From OPU3-GD-OMZ sp964515235 (GTDB lineage: Bacteria; Pseudomonadota; Gammaproteobacteria; Methylococcales; Methylomonadaceae), in assembly GCA_964515235.1 (NCBI GenBank), contig CAZEVO010000003.1, positions 1 to 64,000 of the forward strand: a DNA stretch of 64,000 nucleotides, in the 5' to 3' direction. The position numbers and the translations under genes are program-made. The number at the start of each line of letters is the position of its first letter. Positions within the stretch are counted from its first letter, which is position 1. Positions 55,499-63,532 of this stretch are shown here, piece after piece. Below the pieces are notes generated by a model that was not told where the DNA came from, searched no databases, and worked only from the letters and a program-made list of their open reading frames with translations.

Positions 55499-56671
55499 AT
55501 GGAAAATACAATAGATAAAGATTATAAGTTGAGGCGTTATTTTTTTCAGCACCGCAATAGTACTGATTGGCTATGGGCTTTACTTAATGTTATCAGCGTT
55601 ATTTATGCGCTCAGTCAATACCACATGTTAATGGATGAATATGAGAAAGCTATCATTCTCTGTACGGGGCTAGCATTGGTTGGCTTTGGTTGGTTTTGGC
55701 AATCGATTAAGTTGTTTATTTTTTGTGTTGCTTTAGTTAGTTTATTTGCAGTATCACGTTATGGTGTAACGATTGACCTGGGTAAAAGTGATTTTTTCTT
55801 AAAATATATGCTGGCAAGTCAATCGGCAATCATGTGGATGAGTGCTTTGTACGTCATGGCAACCGTTACTTATTTTTTTGACTTGTTAACCAGTAAGCCT
55901 TTTAGTGGTACGGTTGCTACGAGTTTAACGTGGACGGCAACAGGAATGGGTTTGATTGGTTTGCTAGTTCGTTGGCGTGAATCTTATTTAATAGATCATG
56001 ATATTGGCCATATACCAGTCAGTAATTTATATGAGGTGTTTATACTTTTTTCAATTATTACGGCTCTTATTTACTTGCGTTATGAACAACGGTATAGCAC
56101 CCGTTCCATGGGAGGGTTTGTTTTAACTGTTATCAGTGCTGCAGTTGCTTTTTTGTTGTGGTATACGGTTGAACGACAGGCAGATATTATTCAACCATTA
56201 GTACCCGCTTTAAATAGTTATTGGATGAAGATTCATGTTCCTGCCAATTTCATAGGTTATGGTTCTTTTTCATTGGCAGCAATGGTCGGGTTGGTTTTTT
56301 TACTGAAAGCGAAAATGGACGCAGTTGCACCTCAGAGCTTCTTAACTAAACGATTGCCAGAGTTAATATTATTAGATGATGTAATGTATCGTGCCATTGC
56401 ATTGGGATTTGCATTTTTTACATTAGCGACCATTTTGGGTGCGTTATGGGCTGCTGAGGCTTGGGGAGGATATTGGTCATGGGACCCAAAAGAAACATGG
56501 GCTTTAATCGTTTGGTTAAATTATGCTGCTTGGTTACATATGCGACTCACCAAAGGTTGGCGAGGTAAACCAATGGCATGGTGGTCAATCGTGGGTTTCT
56601 TTGTAACACTTTTTGCTTTTTTAGGTGTCAATATGTTCCTGTCGGGACTTCATTCTTATGGGGGACTTTAA
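55499..56671 (+). CDS. ccsA: Cytochrome c biogenesis protein CcsA (CcsB/ResC)
   Basis: Heme-handling membrane protein of System II. It is 390 aa with about eight membrane helices. The tryptophan-rich WWD motif is clear (WAAEAWGGYWSWDPKETWALIVW), flanked by His-containing helices that ligate heme (KIHVPANFIGY before, LHMRLTKGWRG and GLHSYGG after). The dsbA start follows the stop directly. Confidence 0.95.
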   Translation: MENTIDKDYKLRRYFFQHRNSTDWLWALLNVISVIYALSQYHMLMDEYEKAIILCTGLALVGFGWFWQSIKLFIFCVALVSLFAVSRYGVTIDLGKSDFFLKYMLASQSAIMWMSALYVMATVTYFFDLLTSKPFSGTVATSLTWTATGMGLIGLLVRWRESYLIDHDIGHIPVSNLYEVFILFSIITALIYLRYEQRYSTRSMGGFVLTVISAAVAFLLWYTVERQADIIQPLVPALNSYWMKIHVPANFIGYGSFSLAAMVGLVFLLKAKMDAVAPQSFLTKRLPELILLDDVMYRAIALGFAFFTLATILGALWAAEAWGGYWSWDPKETWALIVWLNYAAWLHMRLTKGWRGKPMAWWSIVGFFVTLFAFLGVNMFLSGLHSYGGL

Positions 56672-57295
56672 ATGATAAAGTTTTTTCGTGGTTTTTTGTG
56701 GTTAATTTTAGTATTGTACGTACAATTTTTATCGGCCGAACCGACAATAGAGAACGGCTATGAGAAAGTTACACCAGTACAGCCTATTGAAGTAGCTGGT
56801 AAGGTCGAGGTTGTGGAGTTTTTTTGGTATGGTTGTCCACATTGCTTTTCTTTTGAGCCGGTATTAAATGAATGGCTAAAAAACCAAACTGATCAGGTTA
56901 ATTTTATTCGAGTTCCCGCTGTTTTTAGTAAACGTTGGGGTCGTCATGCAAAGGCTTTTTTTACCGCGCAAGCTTTAGGTGTTTCTGAACAATTACATGC
57001 CGATTTTTTTAATGCAATCCAAGTTAAAAAGCAGCGTTTAGAAACAGAAGATCAATTGGTTGACTTTTTTGTAGCACACGGTATTGATGAACAGGATTTT
57101 CGCAATGCTTATCATTCATTTTTAGTGGATGCAAAAATGAGGCAAGCTCAGTCAATGGGGCCACGTTATGGTGTTACTAGTGTCCCGACTATAATTATAA
57201 ATGGTAAATACCGTACTAATGCGAGTATTGCTGGAGGACAAGGCAGTATGTTAACTGTAATGGATCAATTGATTGCAACGGAAATTCAGCCTTAA
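56672..57295 (+). CDS. dsbA: Thiol:disulfide interchange protein DsbA
   Basis: Periplasmic oxidase that introduces disulfides. It is 207 aa with a signal peptide (residues 1-22, cleaved near LSAEP). The active site CPHC is in FFWYGCPHCFSFEP near residue 58, and the cis-Pro is in VTSVPTIIINGKY. It is encoded at the end of the resB-ccsA unit, which fits a shared role in periplasmic thiol chemistry. Confidence 0.95.
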   Translation: MIKFFRGFLWLILVLYVQFLSAEPTIENGYEKVTPVQPIEVAGKVEVVEFFWYGCPHCFSFEPVLNEWLKNQTDQVNFIRVPAVFSKRWGRHAKAFFTAQALGVSEQLHADFFNAIQVKKQRLETEDQLVDFFVAHGIDEQDFRNAYHSFLVDAKMRQAQSMGPRYGVTSVPTIIINGKYRTNASIAGGQGSMLTVMDQLIATEIQP

Positions 57296-57373
57296 ATATT
57301 CAGATTGAATAGGTTGAGGAAGATAAACGGGGTTTGATAATATTTATCTTCTCTAGGGTGTATGCCCTGATTG

Positions 57374-57396
57374 GTGTAAAATTGTAATTTTTACAC
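57374..57396. repeat. Inverted repeat upstream of the peroxiredoxin gene
   Basis: GTGTAAAA and TTTTACAC are perfect inverted half sites separated by 7 bp, about 60 bp before the start of the peroxiredoxin gene. It lacks a following T run, so an operator for an unknown regulator is more likely than a terminator. Confidence 0.5.
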
Positions 57397-57457
57397 AATT
57401 AAGTTTTAAATTGAGTAAATAATTTTTGTAAAAAATTTTTTGTAAGGAGATAAGATA

Positions 57458-58063
57458 ATGAGTGTTTTAGTTGGTAAGCAGGCTCCAGATTTTACTGTAC
57501 CGGCTGTTTTAGGTGACGGTGAAATTGTTGATAGTTTTAATTTATCTGATGCTATTCAAGGTAAATATGCCGTTGTTGTTTTTTATCCGTTGGATTTCAC
57601 TTTTGTTTGCCCATCTGAGTTGATTGCGCTAGATCATCGTATGGATGAATTTGCTAGTCGTGGTGTTGAAGTGATTGCGGTTTCAATTGATTCTCATTTT
57701 ACTCATAATGCATGGCGAAATACACCGATAGAACAAGGTGGAATCGGTCCTGTCCGCTATACAATGGCTGCTGATATGGCACATAGTATTGTTAAATCAT
57801 ACGATGTTGAAGCAGAGTCACCAGCGGTTGCTTATCGCGGTACATTTTTGATTGATCAGTCTGGTTTAGTTCGCCATCAAGTGGTTAACGATTTACCATT
57901 AGGTCGTAATATGGATGAAATTATTCGTATGGTTGATGCCTTACAGTTCCATGAAGAGCACGGTGAGGTTTGTCCGGCTGGCTGGAATAAAGGTGATTCG
58001 GGAATGAATGCAAGCCCTGATGGGGTAGCTGAGTACCTGGAAAGTAATGCGGAGAGCTTATAA
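57458..58063 (+). CDS. Typical 2-Cys peroxiredoxin (AhpC/Prx)
   Basis: Reduces hydrogen peroxide and organic peroxides. It is 201 aa. The peroxidatic Cys is in DFTFVCPSEL near residue 51 and the resolving Cys is in GEVCPAGW near residue 170. The C-terminal tail is extended, as in sensitive peroxiredoxins. The ribosome site AAGGAGA is strong and a good terminator follows, suggesting a highly expressed single gene. The reductant may be the thioredoxin encoded at 61063. Confidence 0.95.
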   Translation: MSVLVGKQAPDFTVPAVLGDGEIVDSFNLSDAIQGKYAVVVFYPLDFTFVCPSELIALDHRMDEFASRGVEVIAVSIDSHFTHNAWRNTPIEQGGIGPVRYTMAADMAHSIVKSYDVEAESPAVAYRGTFLIDQSGLVRHQVVNDLPLGRNMDEIIRMVDALQFHEEHGEVCPAGWNKGDSGMNASPDGVAEYLESNAESL

Positions 58064-58139
58064 TAGTGTTTTGATATTCGTTGGATTGGCGTAATAGAAC
58101 GCACGGCGTTTTGTTATACTTCACCAAGGTTTTATAAGA

Positions 58140-58170
58140 GGGTATTGTGAATTTCACAGTGCCCTTTTTT
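58140..58170 (+). terminator. Terminator after the peroxiredoxin gene
   Basis: GGGTATTGTG pairs with CACAGTGCCC (two G-U pairs) around a 5-nt loop, followed by six T. It lies between the peroxiredoxin stop and the mutY start. Confidence 0.88.
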
Positions 58171-58207
58171 ATGATTTATAGAATACCCTTTAGTTACTTT
58201 ATTAGTG

Positions 58208-59227
58208 ATGAAACCGATAGATTTTCAGAATTATATTTTAGAGTGGGCTTTGCTCAATGGACGGAAAGATTTGCCTTGGCAGCAATTGATGAGTCCATAT
58301 CGGGTATGGATTTCAGAGGTAATGTTACAGCAAACACAAGTAGTAACAGTGATACCTTATTTTCAAAGGTTTATTAAACTATTTCCTAATGTACAAAGCT
58401 TAGCTAACGCCCCCTTAGATCAGGTGCTAACCCTGTGGTCAGGGTTAGGTTATTATGCCCGTGCCAGAAACTTACATGAAAGTGCGAAAATGATTGCGGT
58501 AGCCGACAGATTCCCAAATACGTTATCTGAGTTAATGGCATTACCCGGAGTGGGGCGGTCAACGGCTGGTGCAATTTTAAGTATTGCTTATAAGCAATCA
58601 GCTCCCATTTTGGACGGTAATGTTAAACGGATATTAAGTCGTTGTTTTGGGGTATCTGGGTGGCCAGGGGAAGTGAGCGTTCAAAAAGAGTTATGGCGAC
58701 TGAGTACGCTGTATACGCCAGAAAAAGATGTGGCTGCTTATACACAGGGAATGATGGATTTAGGAGCAATGATTTGTAGGCATAAACAACCATTATGTAA
58801 ACAATGCCCACTTAATTCTGTTTGTATTGCTTATCTTGAGGATAGAGTTAATGTCTTGCCTACAGCAAAACGCCAAGTCCCGTTGCCGATTAAAGAGAAA
58901 GTATTTTTAATGTTGGTGAATGATCGGGGTAAAGTATTTCTAACGAAGAGGCCGCTTCAGGGAATCTGGGCTGGGCTTTGGTGTTTACCCGAATTTAGTG
59001 ATCTTAAAGAGGTGTTCAATTGGTGTGATGAATACCTTCATTTTAAACCCAAGTATCAACTTCAGCCCGTTAGGCGACATACTTTTAGTCATTATCATTT
59101 AGATTATCAGGTTGTCTATATGAAAACAGAAATTAGGGACATCGCTTTAGAAGGTAGTATTTGTTATTGTCCTATTAATGACGTGGAATTAGGGTTACCA
59201 GCACCGATGAAACATTTAATAAATTAA
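58208..59227 (+). CDS. mutY: Adenine DNA glycosylase MutY
   Basis: Removes adenine mispaired with 8-oxoguanine. The ATG at 58208 gives 339 aa; a GTG lies just before it. The catalytic Glu is in SEVMLQQTQV near residue 36, the HhH motif is LPGVGRSTAGAIL with the catalytic Asp in ILDGNVKR, the 4Fe-4S ligands are in CRHKQPLCKQCPLNSVC, and the Nudix-like C-terminal domain follows. yggX starts 21 bp downstream, as in E. coli. Confidence 0.97.
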   Translation: MKPIDFQNYILEWALLNGRKDLPWQQLMSPYRVWISEVMLQQTQVVTVIPYFQRFIKLFPNVQSLANAPLDQVLTLWSGLGYYARARNLHESAKMIAVADRFPNTLSELMALPGVGRSTAGAILSIAYKQSAPILDGNVKRILSRCFGVSGWPGEVSVQKELWRLSTLYTPEKDVAAYTQGMMDLGAMICRHKQPLCKQCPLNSVCIAYLEDRVNVLPTAKRQVPLPIKEKVFLMLVNDRGKVFLTKRPLQGIWAGLWCLPEFSDLKEVFNWCDEYLHFKPKYQLQPVRRHTFSHYHLDYQVVYMKTEIRDIALEGSICYCPINDVELGLPAPMKHLIN

Positions 59228-59248
59228 TTATAAAAAAAGGAGTGAGTC

Positions 59249-59527
59249 ATGGCGCGTATGATTTTGTGCAAAAAATTAGGGTATGAGGCAGAGGCTCTGG
59301 AGCGCCCGCCTTTCCCGGGTGAAAAAGGTAAGGAAATCTTTGAAACAATTTCTAAAGCAGTTTGGACAGAGTGGCTAGGGATTCAAACGATGTTAATTAA
59401 CGAGCATAAATTAGCGAGCTATGAGCCTAAGGCTAAAAAATTTATTGAGGCAGAGCGCGAAAAATTTTTATTTGGTTCAGGTGTGAATTTACCAGATGAT
59501 TTTATTCCACCCAACTCAGAAAAGTAA
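59249..59527 (+). CDS. yggX: Iron-trafficking / oxidative damage protection protein YggX
   Basis: Small Fe(II)-associated protein that protects 4Fe-4S enzymes, including neighbouring MutY. It is 92 aa and starts MARMILCKKLGYEAEALERPPFPG, with KAVWTEWLGIQTMLINE, both highly conserved. An AAGGAG ribosome site precedes it. Confidence 0.97.
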   Translation: MARMILCKKLGYEAEALERPPFPGEKGKEIFETISKAVWTEWLGIQTMLINEHKLASYEPKAKKFIEAEREKFLFGSGVNLPDDFIPPNSEK

Positions 59528-59536
59528 TGTAATTAA

Positions 59537-59581
59537 TTAACGTTTCATTGAGTCGAAAAATTCAGCATTTGTTTTGGTTGT
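59537..59581 (-). pseudogene. rho: True-looking 3' end of rho, left of the scaffold gap
   Basis: Read on the minus strand, this stretch gives TTKTNAEFFDSMKR and a stop, the expected C-terminus of Rho. It breaks off at the run of N. It is not an independent gene; it is probably the real end of the rho gene whose body lies to the right, which instead carries a different tail. Confidence 0.8.
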
Positions 59582-59591
59582 NNNNNNNNNN
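59582..59591. other. Assembly gap (10 N)
   Basis: Ten undetermined bases. A round number suggests a scaffold join of unknown or negative length. Similar sequence occurs on both sides (ATTTGTTTTGGTTGT at about 59567-59581 and again near 59650-59664), so the contig ends probably overlap. Confidence 0.97.
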
Positions 59592-59596
59592 GCATT

Positions 59597-60877
59597 TCAA
59601 TTCATGGAACAAGCTGTTACTAATTGGTCAGCTAAATCAAAAAATTCACTATTTGTTTTGGTTGTTTTTAAGCGGTCGAGTAGAAATTCAGAAGCGGCCA
59701 TTTCATCCATAGGTTGTAAAATTTTTCTAAGAATGAAGGTCTTTTGTAAGGCTTCTGGGTCAACAAGATAGTCCTCGCGACGAGTGCCAGAGCGGTTGAC
59801 ATTAATAGCAGGATAGACACGTTTATCGGCAATTTTACGCTCAAGATGTAATTCCATATTACCGGTTCCTTTGAATTCTTCATAAATGACTTCGTCCATT
59901 CGTGAACCGGTATCAATAAGAGCGGTTGCAATAATTGTTAGGCTACCACCTTCTTCAACATTTCTTGCAGCACCAAAAAAACGTTTTGGTTTTTCTAATG
60001 CGTTAGCGTCTACGCCGCCGCTGAGTACTTTACCTGAAGAAGGAGCAACTGTGTTGTAGGCACGAGCAAGACGGGTTAGAGAGTCGAGTAATACGACGAC
60101 ATCACGTTTGTGCTCGACGAGTCTTCGGGCCTTTTCAATAACCATATCAGCCACCTGAACATGGCGTGTGGCGGGTTCGTCAAAGGTACTGGAAACGACT
60201 TCACCTTTCACACTTCTTTGCATTTCTGTGACTTCTTCAGGGCGTTCATCAATGAGAAGTACAATGAGGTAACATTCCGGGTTTTCTGCTGCAATTGAGT
60301 GAGCAAGGTTTTGTAAAATCATTGTTTTACCCGCTTTCGGGGGTGAGACAATTAAACCGCGTTGGCCTTTACCGATAGGGGCAACTAAATCAATCATTCG
60401 CCCTGTTAGGTCTTCACTGGTTCCATTACCCTGTTCTAAGACAAAGCGTTGTTGTGGAAAAAGTGGAGTTAAGTTACTGAAGTTAATTTTTTGTTTGGCA
60501 TTTTCAGGTTTTTCAAAGTTGATACTTTCGACTTTGAGCATTGCAAAATAACGCTCATTATCTTTTGGCGGACGTATTTTGCCGTTAATTGTATCGCCTG
60601 TCCGCAATGAAAAACGTCTAATTTGACTGGGGGAAACGTATATATCATCAGGCCCTGCCAAATAAGAACTTCCTGGTGTTCTTAAGAAGCCAAAACCATC
60701 TTGTAAAATCTCTAATACACCGTCGCCATAAATATCTTCACCGCTTTTAGCTTGTTTTTTTAAAATAGCATAAAGCAGTTCTTGTTTTTTTGATCGCGCA
60801 ACGTTTTCGAGTTTTAGGTTATCGGCAATGGCGACAATTTCACTAATAGGTTTTAGTTTTAATTCAGAAAGATTCAT
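59597..60877 (-). CDS. rho: Transcription termination factor Rho (3' end uncertain)
   Basis: Hexameric RNA helicase that ends transcription. It reads as 426 aa against about 419 in E. coli. The RNA-binding domain has FGFLRT and DDIYVSPSQIRRF, Walker A is PPKAGKT, Walker B VVLLDSLTRLARAYN, and the Q/R-loop region LSGGVDANALEKPKR. The body is normal, but after TTKTNSEFFD the tail runs LADQLVTACSMN rather than the conserved SMKR ending, which is found across the N gap. The annotated 3' end is thus probably an assembly fault. A promoter lies about 115 bp upstream. Confidence 0.93.
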   Translation of the reverse strand: MNLSELKLKPISEIVAIADNLKLENVARSKKQELLYAILKKQAKSGEDIYGDGVLEILQDGFGFLRTPGSSYLAGPDDIYVSPSQIRRFSLRTGDTINGKIRPPKDNERYFAMLKVESINFEKPENAKQKINFSNLTPLFPQQRFVLEQGNGTSEDLTGRMIDLVAPIGKGQRGLIVSPPKAGKTMILQNLAHSIAAENPECYLIVLLIDERPEEVTEMQRSVKGEVVSSTFDEPATRHVQVADMVIEKARRLVEHKRDVVVLLDSLTRLARAYNTVAPSSGKVLSGGVDANALEKPKRFFGAARNVEEGGSLTIIATALIDTGSRMDEVIYEEFKGTGNMELHLERKIADKRVYPAINVNRSGTRREDYLVDPEALQKTFILRKILQPMDEMAASEFLLDRLKTTKTNSEFFDLADQLVTACSMN

Positions 60878-60993
60878 AAACGGTAGGAATTTTGAATGGC
60901 TATTTTTCTATGCCGCATAAAAATGGGCGTTATGATTGGTTTTTGGAGATTTAAACAATTGATATACACATGCCAGAACCAGCAAGTGAAAGC

Positions 60994-61022
60994 ATTATAG
61001 CCTAAGGACCCGATACAATCAA
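60994..61022 (-). promoter_or_regulatory. Sigma70-like promoter of rho
   Basis: On the minus strand TTGATT and a perfect TATAAT are 17 bp apart. The expected transcript has a leader of about 110 nt before rho, which would suit the autogenous control known for rho in other bacteria. Confidence 0.65.
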
Positions 61023-61062
61023 ACAAATTGCTTATATCGCATCGGGGATCATAACTCTAATG

Positions 61063-61389
61063 TTATAGATTAGTATCTAGGAAACTAGCAAGTTGGCCTT
61101 TTGTTAAGGCACCTACTTTCGTAGCTTCAATTTCTCCATTTTTAAAAAGCATTAATGTAGGTATGCCACGAACGCCATAATTTTGTGGGGTCTGTGGGTT
61201 ATCATCAATGTTTATTTTGGCCACAGTGACGCGACCACTGTATTCCTCTGCAATTTCATCAAGAATGGGGGCTATTTGTTTACAGGGTCCACACCATTCA
61301 GCCCAATAATCAACTAAAATAGGTGATTCGGATTGCAAAACAGCTTTACTAAACTCACTGTCTGTTACATGAATGACAGCGTTACTCAT
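61063..61389 (-). CDS. trxA: Thioredoxin 1
   Basis: General cytoplasmic dithiol reductant. The ATG at 61389 (MSNAVIHVTD), with GGAGA 7 nt upstream, gives 108 aa, the E. coli length. The active site is WAEWCGPCKQIAP near residue 32 and the cis-Pro loop is VRGIPTLMLF. It lies between divergent rhlB and downstream rho, the same neighbourhood as in E. coli. Confidence 0.97.
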   Translation of the reverse strand: MSNAVIHVTDSEFSKAVLQSESPILVDYWAEWCGPCKQIAPILDEIAEEYSGRVTVAKINIDDNPQTPQNYGVRGIPTLMLFKNGEIEATKVGALTKGQLASFLDTNL

Positions 61390-61587
61390 ATTATTCTCCA
61401 AAGTTAAGGTATTGTTAAATCCTAGTGGGATGAAGGATTATTGTCAATAAAATTAACAATTAATCAATTTAACCGAGTGCTTGGAATGTTTTAAAAAGGG
61501 CGTTTTTTCAACATAAAATCAGATTAATTGCTCTTTTTTTATAAAAATCATAACTTTAATAAAAAAAATACGTTATTCTTATAGGTT

Positions 61588-62877
61588 ATGAAAAAAACGC
61601 ATTTGACGGCTACTCAATTTAAAAATCTAGAATTATCCAACTCTATTCTAAGTGGTTTGACTGAGGTAGGTTTTACTCATTGCTCCCCTATTCAGGATAA
61701 AACATTGCCGCTTTCGCTTCGTGGTAAAGATATTGCTGGTCAGGCGCAAACGGGTACAGGTAAAACAGCGGCATTCTTATTAGCGACTTTCCAGTGTTTG
61801 CTTAATGATGAAAGTGAGAAAATAAAGAACCCTAGAGCCTTAATTCTAGCTCCTACACGTGAGTTAGCTATTCAAATTCATAAAGATGCCCTGTTATTAT
61901 CAAAGCATCTTAATTTAAATTTTGCATTGATTTATGGTGGTACTAGCTATAAGGCACAATTACAGAAAATTCGATCAAATGTCGATATTATTATTGGAAC
62001 GCCTGGGCGGATCATTGATTTCTATAAACAGAAGGCATTTACCTTAGATAATATTCAGGTTTCTGTTTTAGATGAAGCAGATCGTATGTTTGATCTGGGC
62101 TTTATAAAGGATATTAGGTTTTTGTTAAGGCGCATGCCGGCACCTGAATCTAGGCTCAATTTATTATTTTCAGCAACGTTATCTTATAAGGTCACTGAGT
62201 TAGCATATGAGCATATGAATAACCCTGTGTTGGTTCGGATTAATGAGGAGCAAGTTACTTCTAAGGCGATTAAGCAAAGTGCTTTTTGTCCTTCAAATGA
62301 ACAAAAAATTCCTCTACTTATTGGGGCCTTGACATTTCGCCAGCCGAAACGTGCAATTATTTTTGTTAACACAAAGCGTTGTGCGGAAATGTTGTATGAT
62401 TATTTAAAAATTAATGAATTTGACTCAGCAGTTTTAAGTGGTGATGTTGCTCAAGATAAGCGCGAAAAATTATTGAAGAAATTTCAAGACAATCAATTAT
62501 CGATGTTAATTGCAACTGATGTTGCTGCGCGTGGTTTACACATTCCAGATGTTTCTCATGTTATTAATTACGATTTACCTCAAGATCCTGAAGATTATGT
62601 TCATCGAATAGGTCGAACCGCTCGGTTTGGAGCTGAAGGTGAGGCGATAAGTTTTGTGTGTGAAGAATATGCTTATTCTATGCCTGATATTGAGACGTTT
62701 ATCGGGCAAAAAATTTCAGTTCATAAAATTACACAAGAGTGGTTGCCAGAGATTAAAAAACCGCAACGTCGCGGAAAAAGTCAATTTAATAAATCGTCGG
62801 GTCGTTCGTCCAATCGCAATTCCCGTAGTACTCAGAAAACGGGTATGAGCTCAGTAAAGTCGGCAATTGAGTCGTAG
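61588..62877 (+). CDS. rhlB: DEAD-box ATP-dependent RNA helicase RhlB
   Basis: Degradosome-type RNA helicase. It is 429 aa. It starts MKKTHLTATQF, close to E. coli RhlB, and has the Q motif (GFTHCSPIQ), AQTGTGKT, PTRELAIQ, GTPGR, the DEAD box as DEAD in LDEADRMFDLGF, SAT, and HRIGRTARFG. The C-terminal tail is basic and Ser/Arg-rich, likely for RNA or RNase E contact. Its position opposite trxA supports the rhlB assignment. The 3' end overlaps convergent yrfG by 46 bp. Confidence 0.93.
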   Translation: MKKTHLTATQFKNLELSNSILSGLTEVGFTHCSPIQDKTLPLSLRGKDIAGQAQTGTGKTAAFLLATFQCLLNDESEKIKNPRALILAPTRELAIQIHKDALLLSKHLNLNFALIYGGTSYKAQLQKIRSNVDIIIGTPGRIIDFYKQKAFTLDNIQVSVLDEADRMFDLGFIKDIRFLLRRMPAPESRLNLLFSATLSYKVTELAYEHMNNPVLVRINEEQVTSKAIKQSAFCPSNEQKIPLLIGALTFRQPKRAIIFVNTKRCAEMLYDYLKINEFDSAVLSGDVAQDKREKLLKKFQDNQLSMLIATDVAARGLHIPDVSHVINYDLPQDPEDYVHRIGRTARFGAEGEAISFVCEEYAYSMPDIETFIGQKISVHKITQEWLPEIKKPQRRGKSQFNKSSGRSSNRNSRSTQKTGMSSVKSAIES

Positions 62878-63488
62878 TGGGTGATTGTGCGGATGGCTTT
62901 TTTAGAGTCAGGATTTTTAATGGAGAGTAGATGTTTTATGCCATGATTTTTAGCGGCGTCTAGAACACTTAAGCTGTCATCAATCAATAAGGTATGTTCA
63001 TTGCTGAATGCCTCAATGCCTTGTAATTTGTTCCAGAATTGTTTGTTTTCTTTTGGAAATCCGATGCTGTGTGAAGAAATAACTTGATGGAAAAACCGAA
63101 GTAAATGGGTCTTTTCCATTTTCAGGTTGAGGCTATGGTGGTGGGCATTGGTAACAAGCACAATACGACGGTGACTTTCGTTTAATTTTTCTAAGAATGT
63201 TTGGGTATGGGGGCGGATAGCAATTTTATCGGCGATTTCATGTTTAAGCGCTAAGATATTTAAATCCAGTTTATGACTCCAGAAATCTAGACAATACCAA
63301 TTGAGTGTTCCTTCATAGTTTTTAAATAAAGGGTTGAGGTAGCGTAGTGATTGTTCTAATGATAAATGATTTTTTTCTGCATATTTTTCCGGAATGAGTT
63401 CTTGCCAGAAGAAGTTATCAAAATGTAAGTCTAGTAATGTACCATCCATATCAAGCAGAATGGTATCAATGTCTTTCCAATCAACCAT
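62832..63488 (-). CDS. yrfG: HAD-family GMP/IMP nucleotidase
   Basis: Purine 5'-nucleotidase by family. The ATG at 63488 (MVDWKDIDTILLDMDGTLLDL) gives 218 aa, close to E. coli YrfG. The HAD motifs are DMDGTLLD (nucleophile Asp), LVTNAHHHS (motif II), the Lys in FPKENKQFW and LLIDDSLSVLDAA (motif IV). It lies beside divergent nudE, a conserved neighbour. Its last codons overlap rhlB on the other strand. Confidence 0.9.
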   Translation of the reverse strand: MVDWKDIDTILLDMDGTLLDLHFDNFFWQELIPEKYAEKNHLSLEQSLRYLNPLFKNYEGTLNWYCLDFWSHKLDLNILALKHEIADKIAIRPHTQTFLEKLNESHRRIVLVTNAHHHSLNLKMEKTHLLRFFHQVISSHSIGFPKENKQFWNKLQGIEAFSNEHTLLIDDSLSVLDAAKNHGIKHLLSIKNPDSKKAIRTITHYDSIADFTELIPVF

Positions 63489-63532
63489 GGCTAAGAGTAT
63501 AGTATTTTTAAGGTTAAAAGACATCCAAAACA

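Noticed and set aside
59574..59771. Open frame running across the N gap
   Set aside because: It includes undetermined residues and is antisense to rho.
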